Virus record (IMG/VR): IMGVR_UViG_3300027759_002865
Coordinates: 1-23,109 of that record
Origin: a virus
DNA: 23,109 nt
Direction: 5' to 3' (one strand)
Of the stretch, positions 1-6,092 are shown piece by piece (the stretch's first letter is position 1; each line of letters begins with the position of its first letter). Under the pieces are notes generated by a model. That model saw only the letters and a program-made list of their open reading frames with translations, was not told the DNA's origin and did no database searches. Made by a program: the position numbers and the translations under genes.

Positions 1-16
1 TTATAAGGGGTCAACA

Positions 17-175
17 ATGGAAGACAATGACACGAGTTATCAACGACTAAAACCCAAATGCACCTGCTGGTGTACAGGACACTGCGGATCAAGTTGTATG
101 ACAGACGGCTGCGACTGCCCGGACTGTGAATGTGCAGATTGCCTGGACAAAGATGTCAACCGTGGTTATAACTGA
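17..175 (+). CDS. Cys-rich mini-protein, metallothionein-like composition
   Basis: This is a 52-residue reading frame starting at ATG 17, preceded by an AAGGGG ribosome-binding site at 5-10 and ending in TGA at 173-175. Ten cysteines fall within 28 residues (C15, C17, C19, C23, C27, C32, C34, C37, C39, C42), in CxC and CxxC spacings such as CTCWC and CDCPDCECADC. That density suggests metal (zinc or copper) binding as in metallothioneins or a compact zinc-knuckle protein, but no specific family is recognised. There is no signal peptide or membrane segment, so a cytoplasmic protein is likely. Its last 23 bases overlap the next gene in another frame, typical of translational coupling in phages. 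The function is inferred from composition only. Confidence 0.6.
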   Translation: MEDNDTSYQRLKPKCTCWCTGHCGSSCMTDGCDCPDCECADCLDKDVNRGYN

Positions 176-794
176 TAATCAGTTTGACTCCAACGGCTAT
201 TGGGACCAGCCCATAGAGAAACTGCTCTACCAACCCACAATAGAAGATCTAGATCTCTTTGATCAGAACGGCTACGATCTTACACAGTTGGAACAGCACT
301 TTGCCTACGGCAACAGAATCAAACCCAAGAAGCACAGAGATCATCTACGAGCACTCAAGCAGGATTGGTTTACACAGTTACCCAGAACAGAAGGTGCTCA
401 CCTTAATCACAGCCTGCTATTTGAACGCAAGGGCTACAAGGGTGCCGCCCTAGAAGAATTACAATTCTGGGCAAAGACCTTGCCATTAGTCAACAAGGTC
501 ATTGCCCTACGCCCTAAGTGGGGATTAGACTTCTCAATGGACTATGCTGACCGTGAAGGCAGAGCATTTGAAGTCTTACATTGGGAATGGGACAGCTTTG
601 TCTACGAAGAAACTCAGTGCATCAAAAACATTGTAGAGCCCGTGCTGTTAAACATTGACTGGGCAGATGCAGCTCAACAGATCCTAGCACAAAAGCACAA
701 GTGGCATCACCTAGACTTCTTTGCCCAGAGCCAATGGAAATGCAGATACTTTGGCATTCCAGAGGAACGATTCAAAATGGTCGCTTGGCAATAA
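153..794 (+). CDS. Hypothetical phage protein, 213 aa
   Basis: I do not recognise this soluble protein. The open frame could start at ATG 126, but ATG 153 is preferred: a purine-rich GGACAAAG lies just upstream, while 126 has no ribosome-binding site and would overlap the Cys-rich gene far more. It is rich in Trp, Gln and aromatic residues (for example KWHHLDFF near the C terminus) with no signal peptide or membrane segment. The stop codon TAA (792-794) lies inside an AATAAATA late-promoter-like box serving the next gene. Compact packing with neighbours and ordinary phage codon use support a real gene. No function can be assigned. Confidence 0.8.
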   Translation: MSTVVITDNQFDSNGYWDQPIEKLLYQPTIEDLDLFDQNGYDLTQLEQHFAYGNRIKPKKHRDHLRALKQDWFTQLPRTEGAHLNHSLLFERKGYKGAALEELQFWAKTLPLVNKVIALRPKWGLDFSMDYADREGRAFEVLHWEWDSFVYEETQCIKNIVEPVLLNIDWADAAQQILAQKHKWHHLDFFAQSQWKCRYFGIPEERFKMVAWQ

Positions 795-797
795 ATA
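790..797 (+). promoter_or_regulatory. Late-promoter-like box AATAAATA
   Basis: Seven of eight positions match the T4 late box TATAAATA. It overlaps the TAA stop of the preceding gene and lies only 5 bases from the ATG at 803. If used with T4 geometry, the transcript would begin at about the start codon, so it could be leaderless. The region is AT-rich and the match may be fortuitous. Confidence 0.4.
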
Positions 798-802
798 AAA
801 GT

Positions 803-1618
803 ATGAAAAAACTACTAACATTATTATTTGTCTTTGCTTCCTTTAGTTCTTACGCCTGGGACCAAAGACCTCCGTTACCCGTAGATGCTTGTAAAGTACA
901 CAGTCCCTACGGTTTTGCTCAAACACAGAAATCTGCAGGCCCTATCTGCAGAGAAGCTTATCTAGTAGCATTTGACCCTGCTGCCAAAATTCCTGTTTAT
1001 GTAGCCTATACCCTATTGCCACAAAATGCTCTAGGATGCTTTCCACGCACCAACGCTTTCGTAGCTGATCAATCAATTCCGGGCGGGCCACGTCCAGATG
1101 ACTATGCTGGCACAGGCTACGACAAAGGACATGCTGCTCCGGATGGTGACCTAAGCTGGAGTCAACAAGTGGAATATGAAAGTTTTTTAATGACAAACAT
1201 GTACCCTCAACACGGCTCTTTAAACAGGGGAATTTGGAAATTGTTGGAAACATCCGTCCGCGGTTGGGCAGTTCAAATGAACCAACCATACACTATATAC
1301 GTGGGGGCATTATATGGCGCTGGTAACGAGCGTATCGGTAACGGTGTTGTTGTTCCACATGGATTTTACAAGATTGTTATCAACAATGCCACAGGTGCAG
1401 TCGCTGGTTGGGCATTCCCACATACTAAACCTTACGTGAATTTGGGCAACGACCTAACCAAGTTCCGTTTACCACTTGCTCAAATTCAAACACAGGCAGG
1501 TGTACAATTTAAGTTTCCAGCTAACGCAAAAGAATTAAATCCAGGACAAGAATGGCCTGTGGACTATGGCGCATTGACTAATGCCAAGCGTGCCAAGTGT
1601 GGTAAGAACGCTGAATAA
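803..1618 (+). CDS. Exported DNA/RNA non-specific endonuclease (NucA/Serratia-nuclease family)
   Basis: This 271-aa protein has a classic Sec signal peptide (MKK, a hydrophobic core LLTLLFVFASF, then SSYA before the likely cleavage near residue 18), so it should act in the periplasm or outside the cell. The catalytic signature of the beta-beta-alpha metal nuclease family is visible: D107-K-G-H110-AAP (family DRGHxxP, His as general base), then TNMYPQ at 131-136 and LNRGIWKLLE at 140-149, where N141 and E149 match the metal-binding Asn and the conserved Glu of Serratia nuclease. It would cut double- and single-stranded DNA and RNA with magnesium. The longer upstream open frame from 701 is rejected because the signal peptide sets the start at 803. 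A phage-encoded exported nuclease could scavenge DNA nucleotides or destroy competing phage DNA in the periplasm; that role is inference. Confidence 0.88.
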   Translation: MKKLLTLLFVFASFSSYAWDQRPPLPVDACKVHSPYGFAQTQKSAGPICREAYLVAFDPAAKIPVYVAYTLLPQNALGCFPRTNAFVADQSIPGGPRPDDYAGTGYDKGHAAPDGDLSWSQQVEYESFLMTNMYPQHGSLNRGIWKLLETSVRGWAVQMNQPYTIYVGALYGAGNERIGNGVVVPHGFYKIVINNATGAVAGWAFPHTKPYVNLGNDLTKFRLPLAQIQTQAGVQFKFPANAKELNPGQEWPVDYGALTNAKRAKCGKNAE

Positions 1619-1735
1619 AGAACACCTACCTTAGGAACGCTTGCGTTACTTGGTGTGCCCGGCTGCTGGGCAGAGGATTATGGGAGTCGTGCCCCGGAAT
1701 GATCTTCTAAGTGAGCACTATTATAAAGAGCTGTG
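1619..1735 (+). other. Structured non-coding spacer / candidate leader RNA
   Basis: No convincing ORF lies in this gap. Several complementary arms are visible: ACACC (1622-1626) with GGTGT (1652-1656) enclosing AACG/CGTT (1636-1639/1644-1647), then GCCC/GGGC (1657-1660/1668-1671), then a weaker GTGC/GCAC (1689-1692/1715-1718). A TATAAAGA box (1722-1729) and an AAAGAG ribosome-binding site follow just before ATG 1736. It could be the leader of the next gene, the 3' end of the previous one, or a small RNA. It matches no riboswitch or tRNA that I know. Confidence 0.4.
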
Positions 1736-2380
1736 ATGAAAAAGATTGCGTTATTCTTACATCAACCCAAGTGCAGTGTACAAAGTGGCAATGGGATTAT
1801 GCAAGCCCTAGGCTCTCATTACAGTTTTAAAATTTTTACCCGCCACGAAGTTGAGCGGGATTTCTTTGACGATGTAGACTGTGTCTGTGTTCCCGGAGGC
1901 ATAGGCGATGCAGCCAGTTTCGATTATCTGTTCAGCGAGAATGGAGATGCAGTCAAAAGATTTGTTCGAGGTGGTGGCCGGTATCTAGGCATCTGCATGG
2001 GAGCCTACTGGGCCGAACACTACTATCTTGATCTACTCAAAGACATTCGTGCAGAACAGTACATCACCCGTCCAGGTGCTGACACACGCAGGCCACACGC
2101 TAAGAATCAACGAGTGTTATGGAAGGGCGAAGAAGAGACCATGTTCTTCTATGATGGCTGTGCTCTAGTAGGCTCAGGCATTGACACAGCCAAGATATGG
2201 AGTCTGTATCCTAACGGTGACCCAATGGCAGTCATACAAGGAAATGTAGGTATTATAGGCTGTCATCCAGAAAGTCAACCGCATTGGTATGAAGGCTATT
2301 CATGGATGCAGGGCAAATACCACAACGGGCATCACCATAATCTTTTATTAGACTTTGTTGACGAACTAATGAATAAATAA
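1736..2380 (+). CDS. Class I glutamine-amidotransferase-like protein (BPL_N-like)
   Basis: This 214-aa protein has a flavodoxin-like/class I amidotransferase fold signature. VPGGIGDA at about 53-60 forms the early glycine loop, C87 in GICMGAYWA is the nucleophile elbow, and H177 with E179 in GCHPES completes a possible Cys-His-Glu triad. The GxCxGAY form of the elbow and the Gly-rich N-terminal half resemble the N-terminal domain of biotin-protein ligase (BPL_N) and related stand-alone proteins more than anabolic GATases. It may therefore act on an unknown amide or be a protease-like hydrolase. Start: ATG 1736 has AAAGAG at a good distance; a GTG at 1733 is an alternative. The substrate is unknown. 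The stop codon overlaps an AATAAATA box, and an AAGGAGGGG site for the next mini-gene follows. Confidence 0.75.
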   Translation: MKKIALFLHQPKCSVQSGNGIMQALGSHYSFKIFTRHEVERDFFDDVDCVCVPGGIGDAASFDYLFSENGDAVKRFVRGGGRYLGICMGAYWAEHYYLDLLKDIRAEQYITRPGADTRRPHAKNQRVLWKGEEETMFFYDGCALVGSGIDTAKIWSLYPNGDPMAVIQGNVGIIGCHPESQPHWYEGYSWMQGKYHNGHHHNLLLDFVDELMNK

Positions 2381-2400
2381 TTATCAAGGAGGGGCAACCT

Positions 2401-2559
2401 ATGAAACAACGAAAGTTAGTTCAGCAGTTGTATAGGGCTTGCTTCGACCACGATGCCGAGAAACAGTTAGAACTTCGCAAGAAGGAATTCGCCAAGATCA
2501 TCAAGCACAAGGCCGAAGGTAAACCATTTACAACTAAATGGACAGTGGTTCAAATCTAA
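2401..2559 (+). CDS. Small basic hypothetical protein, 52 aa
   Basis: The frame begins at ATG 2401, has a very strong ribosome-binding site (AAGGAGGGG about 7 bases upstream) and ends with TAA at 2557-2559. The product is Lys/Arg/Gln-rich and probably largely helical (the segment from [10 protein letters not shown] through [11 protein letters not shown] looks amphipathic), ending in a short [10 protein letters not shown] strand. There is no signal peptide or membrane segment. The strong initiation signal and tight spacing to the preceding gene (20 bases) suggest co-transcription and high translation. The family is not recognised. A role as a small regulatory or host-modifying protein is possible, but nothing in the sequence shows it. 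Confidence 0.7.
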   Translation: MKQRKLVQQLYRACFDHDAEKQLELRKKEFAKIIKHKAEGKPFTTKWTVVQI

Positions 2560-2578
2560 CACAGACTGTAACACTAAT

Positions 2579-2601
2579 GTAATCGATACTACGGTAAATA
2601 T
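2579..2601 (+). promoter_or_regulatory. Composite promoter GTAATCGAT-N7-TAAATAT
   Basis: GTAATCGAT (2579-2587) is followed after exactly 7 bases by TAAATAT (2595-2601), 5 bases before the ATG at 2607. The same two blocks with the same spacing recur at 4248-4270. The second block is the core of the T4-type late box. The first block would lie roughly at -28 to -20 and may be an activator-binding or extended promoter element. Confidence 0.5.
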
Positions 2602-2629
2602 TTGTTATGCAAAAAACTTACCGTAGTAT
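2586..2629 (+). repeat. 12-bp perfect inverted repeat around a start codon
   Basis: ATACTACGGTAA (2586-2597) and TTACCGTAGTAT (2618-2629) are perfect inverse complements separated by 20 bases. The left arm overlaps the promoter block and the right arm lies in codons 4-8 of the metallophosphoesterase gene. The ATG (2607) sits in the loop. It could be an operator for a dimeric repressor or an RNA hairpin that presents or hides the start codon, which has no visible Shine-Dalgarno sequence. Confidence 0.65.
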
Positions 2630-3491
2630 TTTTGTAAGCGATGTCCACTTAGGTACAAAAGACTGCAAGGCAGGACAACTAAACAATTTCCTCAAGCATA
2701 ATAGTTGTGACACACTATACCTTGTGGGAGATATAATCGACGCCTGGAAGATTCAACAGAACAAATGGCGGTGGAAACAGAGCCATACCAATGTGGTACG
2801 CAGAGTTCTCGGGCATGCCAAGCGTGGTACTAGAGTTGTATTCATAGCAGGCAATCACGATGAATTTCTAAGACCCATGATACCCTATGGGTTTAGTTTT
2901 GGACTAGTAGAAATACACAATCAAATAGAACACATAGGTGCAGACGGCAAACACTATCTAGTCACACACGGTGACCTGTTTGATGGCATCACTAGACTGG
3001 CACCGTGGATTGCGTTCTTAGGAGACAAGGCCTATGACTTTGTTCTTAGCCTCAACAATAAATTTAATTGGATTCGTCGTCGTATGGGTTTTGGGTACTT
3101 TAGCCTTAGCAAGTTCCTTAAGCACAAAGTTAAACGAGCAGTAGACTTTATATTCAAGTTTGAAGAAAATTTAGCCAATTACTGCAAGAAGCGTGGTTAC
3201 GATGGAGTCATATGCGGACACATACATCATGCAGAGATCAAAGAGATCAACGGTGTCACATACATGAATGACGGTGACTGGGTTGAATCATGTACAGCAC
3301 TTGTGGAGCATCATGATGGTCGCTGGGAAATCGTAACTTGGACCAAGGAGAGCGACCATGTGGATACTGATAATACTGGCAGTGCATCTAAACAATCCAA
3401 AAGACATTCCGGGAAAGGTAATGATAGAATTTCCTACCCACCAGGAGTGCGAGCGAGCACGATCAACAATGACCAGTTGGTTAAAGTTTGA
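2607..3491 (+). CDS. LpxH-like calcineurin-type metallophosphoesterase
   Basis: This 294-aa protein carries the complete two-metal phosphoesterase motif set: D12-V-H14, G41-D42, GNHD with N83-H84-D85, H121 in THGD, and GHIH with H205 and H207. The overall pattern (SDVHLG, YLVGDIIDAW, GHIHHAEI) fits the UDP-2,3-diacylglucosamine pyrophosphatase group (LpxH/COG2908), peripheral membrane enzymes of lipid A synthesis. The basic stretch FNWIRRRMGFGYFSLSKFLKHKVKR (about 153-177) could bind membrane or lipid. The last roughly 45 residues, after EIVTW, are low-complexity and overlap another gene in a different frame, so this tail looks overprinted. A glycosyltransferase follows, which supports an envelope role, but the true substrate is not proven. 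Initiation at 2607 lacks a Shine-Dalgarno and may be leaderless or hairpin-controlled. Confidence 0.85.
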   Translation: MQKTYRSIFVSDVHLGTKDCKAGQLNNFLKHNSCDTLYLVGDIIDAWKIQQNKWRWKQSHTNVVRRVLGHAKRGTRVVFIAGNHDEFLRPMIPYGFSFGLVEIHNQIEHIGADGKHYLVTHGDLFDGITRLAPWIAFLGDKAYDFVLSLNNKFNWIRRRMGFGYFSLSKFLKHKVKRAVDFIFKFEENLANYCKKRGYDGVICGHIHHAEIKEINGVTYMNDGDWVESCTALVEHHDGRWEIVTWTKESDHVDTDNTGSASKQSKRHSGKGNDRISYPPGVRASTINNDQLVKV

Positions 3492-3528
3492 TAGTTTTAA
3501 GGTGGTAGCAGAATGCAAGAAACAATAA
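3358..3528 (+). CDS. Nested small protein, 56 aa, hydrophobic N terminus
   Basis: This frame begins at ATG 3358 with a textbook ribosome-binding site (AAGGAG at 3345-3350, 7-base spacer) and ends at TAA 3526-3528. It overlaps the 3' end of the metallophosphoesterase gene by 134 bases and the start of the glycosyltransferase gene by 16 bases. The product opens with MWILIILAVHL, a short signal-anchor-like segment, followed by a soluble part with two cysteines (C31, C53) and KVMIEFP near 20-26 suggesting a beta strand. It may be a small membrane or exported protein with a disulfide. The good initiation site and sensible composition argue for a real gene, but no function is recognised. Confidence 0.68.
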   Translation: MWILIILAVHLNNPKDIPGKVMIEFPTHQECERARSTMTSWLKFDSFKVVAECKKQ

Positions 3529-4235
3529 AATTAAGTGACCAAATTACCATTGTGGTTCCCTGTAAAAATGAGGAGAACTACATACACTATTTGTTAGACT
3601 CTCTACGCAGTCAAAGCATAGATAATACTAGAATTATCATTGCTGACTGTTCTACAGACCGCACACGACAAGTTATACAAGACAACAAGGGTTTGTTAAA
3701 TGTAGAAATCATTGAGGGAGGTCCTGTGTCCTTGGCCAAGAACCGTGGAGCACAACTAGTTAACACTCCCTACATATTATTCATTGATGCTGATGTTCGC
3801 TTCTTCAAGAACACAGTAATTCGTGATGCTGTCAATTTAATAGAGCGTAAGAACCTAGACCTTATAGGATTGAATATCAAATGCTATGACAAGGACCTTA
3901 GAGCAAAGATTGGGTTTACTGCATTTAACTTAATCAATCATGCATTAAAACATTTCTCACCTTTTGCAGTAGGTGCCTTTATGTTAACTCGTCGAGATCG
4001 TTTTGAGGAGTATGGCGGCTTCCCGGAGCAGTTTGCAACATCAGAAGACTTCTTCTTGAGCCGCAAGTACAGCCCTCGAAAGTTTAGAATTGTTCGCCAC
4101 CACTTCGGACAAGATAGTCGCAGGTTCAAGAAGATGGGCTATATGGGTATGGCCAAATATCTAGTCAAGAATTTTGTTAATCGTAATAATAAAGCATACT
4201 GGGACAAACTAGATTCATCTAGGTACTGGAGTTGA
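3513..4235 (+). CDS. Family 2 glycosyltransferase (GT-A fold)
   Basis: This 240-aa protein starts with the GT2 nucleotide-sugar-binding strand ITIVVPCKNEENYI (about 11-24), followed by IIIADCSTDRT (41-51) and KNRGA near 76-80. The metal-binding DxD is D92-A-D94 in FIDADVRF, and the acceptor-side ED motif is E178-D179 in TSEDFFLSRK. It should transfer a sugar from a nucleotide sugar to a lipid, polysaccharide or protein acceptor at the cytoplasmic face; the donor cannot be read from sequence. The C terminus is basic and could associate with membrane, but no clear transmembrane helix is present. Start 3513 has AAGGTGG about 8 bases upstream. It sits next to the LpxH-like gene, suggesting host surface modification or virion glycosylation. 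Confidence 0.9.
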   Translation: MQETIKLSDQITIVVPCKNEENYIHYLLDSLRSQSIDNTRIIIADCSTDRTRQVIQDNKGLLNVEIIEGGPVSLAKNRGAQLVNTPYILFIDADVRFFKNTVIRDAVNLIERKNLDLIGLNIKCYDKDLRAKIGFTAFNLINHALKHFSPFAVGAFMLTRRDRFEEYGGFPEQFATSEDFFLSRKYSPRKFRIVRHHFGQDSRRFKKMGYMGMAKYLVKNFVNRNNKAYWDKLDSSRYWS

Positions 4236-4247
4236 TGTAATATTGTC

Positions 4248-4270
4248 GTAATCGATTATTCTTTAAATAT
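4248..4270 (+). promoter_or_regulatory. Composite promoter GTAATCGAT-N7-TAAATAT, second copy
   Basis: GTAATCGAT (4248-4256), 7 bases, then TAAATAT (4264-4270): identical blocks and spacing to the copy at 2579-2601, with unrelated bases between. The TTTAAATA box (4262-4269) matches T4 late TATAAATA at seven of eight positions. Transcripts would begin near 4275 and serve the acidic-protein gene at 4309. Confidence 0.55.
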
Positions 4271-4272
4271 AT

Positions 4273-4289
4273 GTGTGCCACAAGCACAC
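4273..4289 (+). promoter_or_regulatory. Leader hairpin before the acidic-protein gene
   Basis: GTGTGC (4273-4278) pairs with GCACAC (4284-4289) around a CACAA loop, lying between the late-type promoter and the AAGGAG ribosome-binding site (4297-4302). It may protect the 5' end of the mRNA or space the ribosome site. The same promoter-hairpin-ribosome site order recurs at 9704-9784 and 10747-10849. Confidence 0.5.
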
Positions 4290-4308
4290 TAACCACAAGG
4301 AGCTCAAA

Positions 4309-4623
4309 ATGAAACTTGAAATGACAGTACACGGGTTAAACGTTAATTTAGAATTAGATGATGCCTACAACGGCCTAGAAGTTTTACAGCATGTAAAAGA
4401 TCTAATTGACGAATTGTCAGCATACGACAAAGTCATGCTATCAATAGTATCAGCACCGGATGACGAAGACTTTGAAGAAGCAGAAGAAGAAAATGAAGAG
4501 TATGAAGATATGTCAGAGGAAGATCATGTAGCACAAGCAACATGGCCTTTTCCAGAAGGTGGATTGGATGATCAAGGTGCAGAAGTAGTTGCTTTTGTTG
4601 AACCAGAACAAAAAACAGCTTAA
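4309..4623 (+). CDS. Acidic small hypothetical protein, 104 aa
   Basis: The start at ATG 4309 is fixed by a perfect AAGGAG six bases upstream; the longer open frame from 4273 would begin inside the leader hairpin and is rejected. The first 60 residues alternate hydrophobic and polar residues (LEMTVHGLNVNLELDD, then a helix with a VLQHVKDLIDEL pattern) and may form a small alpha/beta domain. Residues about 62-83 are almost entirely Glu/Asp, and the tail is Gly/Pro/Glu-rich. Strongly acidic phage proteins often act as DNA mimics or nucleoid-protein antagonists, but this is only a possibility. It has its own promoter and strong ribosome site, so it is probably well expressed. Confidence 0.8.
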   Translation: MKLEMTVHGLNVNLELDDAYNGLEVLQHVKDLIDELSAYDKVMLSIVSAPDDEDFEEAEEENEEYEDMSEEDHVAQATWPFPEGGLDDQGAEVVAFVEPEQKTA

Positions 4624-4639
4624 TTGTTAGATAAAATCG

Positions 4640-4676
4640 GATACAAGATATGGTATCACTGGAATCCGTAACCAGT
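4640..4676. terminator. Hairpins between convergent genes, weak terminator candidate
   Basis: Two hairpins occupy the gap between the converging acidic-protein and HAD genes: GATAC (4640-4644) with GTATC (4653-4657), and ACTGG (4658-4662) with CCAGT (4672-4676). Neither is followed by a clear T-run, so intrinsic termination is uncertain. Confidence 0.35.
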
Positions 4677-4678
4677 AA

Positions 4679-5257
4679 CTATTTTATAATATCGTAAATT
4701 TCTTTCCAGTTCTTTGCAACAGGATAATCACACACATGATGCATGTTGTGTCCATGCTCAATAAGAATACTTTTTAATCCCATAGCGTGTCCAACATCTG
4801 CATTCTGCGGCTTGTCTTCAATCCACCACTTGCCACTGTCGCGATATGGTTCTAGTGCTGTATCTTTGTCCGCTCCTGTATCTAAACAAATCACTGACTC
4901 TATGGCATTGCCAAATAACTTACGCAGATTCTTTCCACGCAGCTTCTGTGCATTTTTATCTAGACTTAGACTGGTAATAACACGGAACTGGTATCCATGT
5001 TTTTCGTGTAAGAGTTTAACATAGTGAACACTGTCACGAAGTGCAGGAAGGAATCCAATAGCCGCCGATTCGTTAAAAGTTTTGACAACTTTCTTGGCAT
5101 CTTTTTCTTCCAGCTCATTGTAGTGATGATGCAGATAATAGCTTTTCTTGTTATCTGCTGTCAGTGTGTAACCGCGTTCTTGCATCCAAACTGAGAATGC
5201 CCATTCCCAATCTAGTATCACACCATCGCAATCTGTAAGTATAAGTTTGTTTTTCAT
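4679..5257 (-). CDS. HAD-superfamily phosphatase, nucleotidase-like
   Basis: This 192-aa haloacid-dehalogenase-type hydrolase has motif I at D9-C-D11-G (nucleophile Asp and acid/base Asp), motif II at T95-S96 in RVITSLS, a lysine region just after (KNAQKLRGKN), and motif IV at E147-D148 in WWIEDKPQNA. The small helical cap (about 16-75, with YYLHHHYNELEEKDAKK) fits a C1-cap enzyme such as 5'(3')-deoxyribonucleotidases, which dephosphorylate nucleoside monophosphates. The exact substrate is unproven. It is transcribed leftward from an excellent sigma70-type promoter whose expected start point coincides with the ATG, so the message may be leaderless. A role in nucleotide-pool control would fit with the ribonucleotide reductase downstream. 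Confidence 0.85.
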   Translation of the reverse strand: MKNKLILTDCDGVILDWEWAFSVWMQERGYTLTADNKKSYYLHHHYNELEEKDAKKVVKTFNESAAIGFLPALRDSVHYVKLLHEKHGYQFRVITSLSLDKNAQKLRGKNLRKLFGNAIESVICLDTGADKDTALEPYRDSGKWWIEDKPQNADVGHAMGLKSILIEHGHNMHHVCDYPVAKNWKEIYDIIK

Positions 5258-5263
5258 ACTGGT

Positions 5264-5292
5264 ATTATAGCACTAGTTTAGTCGTGTGTCAA
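5264..5292 (-). promoter_or_regulatory. Consensus sigma70 promoter for the HAD gene
   Basis: On the minus strand TTGACA (5292-5287) and TATAAT (5269-5264) are both perfect and separated by 17 bases. The expected start point, 6-7 bases beyond the -10 box, is the A of the ATG at 5257. This is a host-RNA-polymerase promoter, so the gene is probably early. Confidence 0.85.
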
Positions 5293-5307
5293 CGGGCTAA
5301 GTAATCA

Positions 5308-6012
5308 ATGAATATAATAATCTATACCTTGGTGATGGTACAAATCACCATAGCCTGTGTTACCCTATACCTGCACAGAAGTCAAACACATAGAGCCGTA
5401 CAATTTCATCCTGCGGTTAACCATTTTATGCGAGCCTGGCTTTGGTTCACAACAGGTATGGTTACTCGTCAATGGGTGGCCATCCATCGTAAACATCATC
5501 AGCGTTCGGATCAAGAAGGTGATCCACATAGTCCACAGATCTATGGAATTTGGCGTGTGCTATTTGGCGGAGCATTCCTCTATCATTCAGCCAGCAAAGA
5601 CACAGCTATGGTCGACTCACTGAGCAAAGACTGTCCCAATGATTGGATTGAACGCAACCTTTACTCCGCACACAGTCGCTCAGGTATTCTTGTAATGCTG
5701 GTCGTAGACCTTTTGCTCTTTGGACCGTGGGGACTTGTAGTGTGGGGTATTCAAATGATATGGATTCCATTCTGGGCAGCAGGAGTGGTCAATGGATTGA
5801 GTCATTGGTGGGGATATCGTAACACAGATACCAAAGACACTAGCCGCAACATCATTCCGTGGGCTGTTTGGATTGGTGGGGAAGAACTACACAACAATCA
5901 TCACGCAGATGGTGCCAATGCCAAGTTCAGTCAGAGGTGGTGGGAATTTGATCTAGGTTGGATGTATATCTGCATCCTGCGCTTTTTTGGACTGGCCAAG
6001 TTACGCACATAA
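5308..6012 (+). CDS. Membrane fatty-acid desaturase (delta-9 / stearoyl-CoA type)
   Basis: This 234-aa integral membrane protein has the three histidine boxes of the acyl-lipid/acyl-CoA desaturase family: H23-RSQT-H28 (HxxxxH), H60-RK-H63-H64 (HxxHH) and H195-NN-H198-H199 (HxxHH). The family NGxSHxxGY element also appears (near 162-170, H166). Hydrophobic segments lie at about 3-20, 40-52, 126-160 and 218-230. These residues bind a di-iron centre that introduces a double bond into a fatty acyl chain using oxygen and an electron donor. At 234 aa it is shorter than many bacterial enzymes but keeps all boxes. It is transcribed rightward between leftward genes and has only a weak ribosome site. 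As a phage auxiliary gene it would alter host membrane fluidity; the acyl substrate form is unknown. Confidence 0.92.
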   Translation: MNIIIYTLVMVQITIACVTLYLHRSQTHRAVQFHPAVNHFMRAWLWFTTGMVTRQWVAIHRKHHQRSDQEGDPHSPQIYGIWRVLFGGAFLYHSASKDTAMVDSLSKDCPNDWIERNLYSAHSRSGILVMLVVDLLLFGPWGLVVWGIQMIWIPFWAAGVVNGLSHWWGYRNTDTKDTSRNIIPWAVWIGGEELHNNHHADGANAKFSQRWWEFDLGWMYICILRFFGLAKLRT

Positions 6013-6013
6013 G

Positions 6014-6037
6014 AAAAAGGACCCGAAGGTCCTTTTT
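6014..6037. terminator. Bidirectional intrinsic terminator with UUCG loop on the minus strand
   Basis: AAAAAGGACC (6014-6023) and GGTCCTTTTT (6028-6037) form a perfect stem around a four-base loop. Read leftward the loop is C(UUCG)G, an exceptionally stable tetraloop, followed by a U-run, so it should stop transcripts of the 90-aa minus gene; read rightward it stops desaturase transcripts. A second small hairpin ACCGC/GCGGT (6058-6070) lies between it and the minus gene. Confidence 0.85.
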
Positions 6038-6092
6038 CATTCTCTACTATAATATATACCGCTATGCGGTCAATAACTCTATAAAGTAATAT

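Noticed and set aside
126-152. Upstream start for the 213-aa hypothetical
   Set aside because: No ribosome-binding site at 126 and heavy overlap with the Cys-rich gene; ATG 153 fits better.
701-802. N-terminal extension of the exported nuclease
   Set aside because: The signal peptide begins exactly at ATG 803, and the extension lies inside the preceding gene.
942-1289. Long opposite-strand frames over the nuclease and other plus-strand genes
   Set aside because: No ribosome sites, implausible composition; shadows of the real genes.
1619-1735. tRNA or known riboswitch
   Set aside because: No T-loop, anticodon arm or recognised riboswitch core; hairpins only.
6048-6053. Rightward TATAAT
   Set aside because: No -35 at proper distance and no plus-strand gene until 7492.
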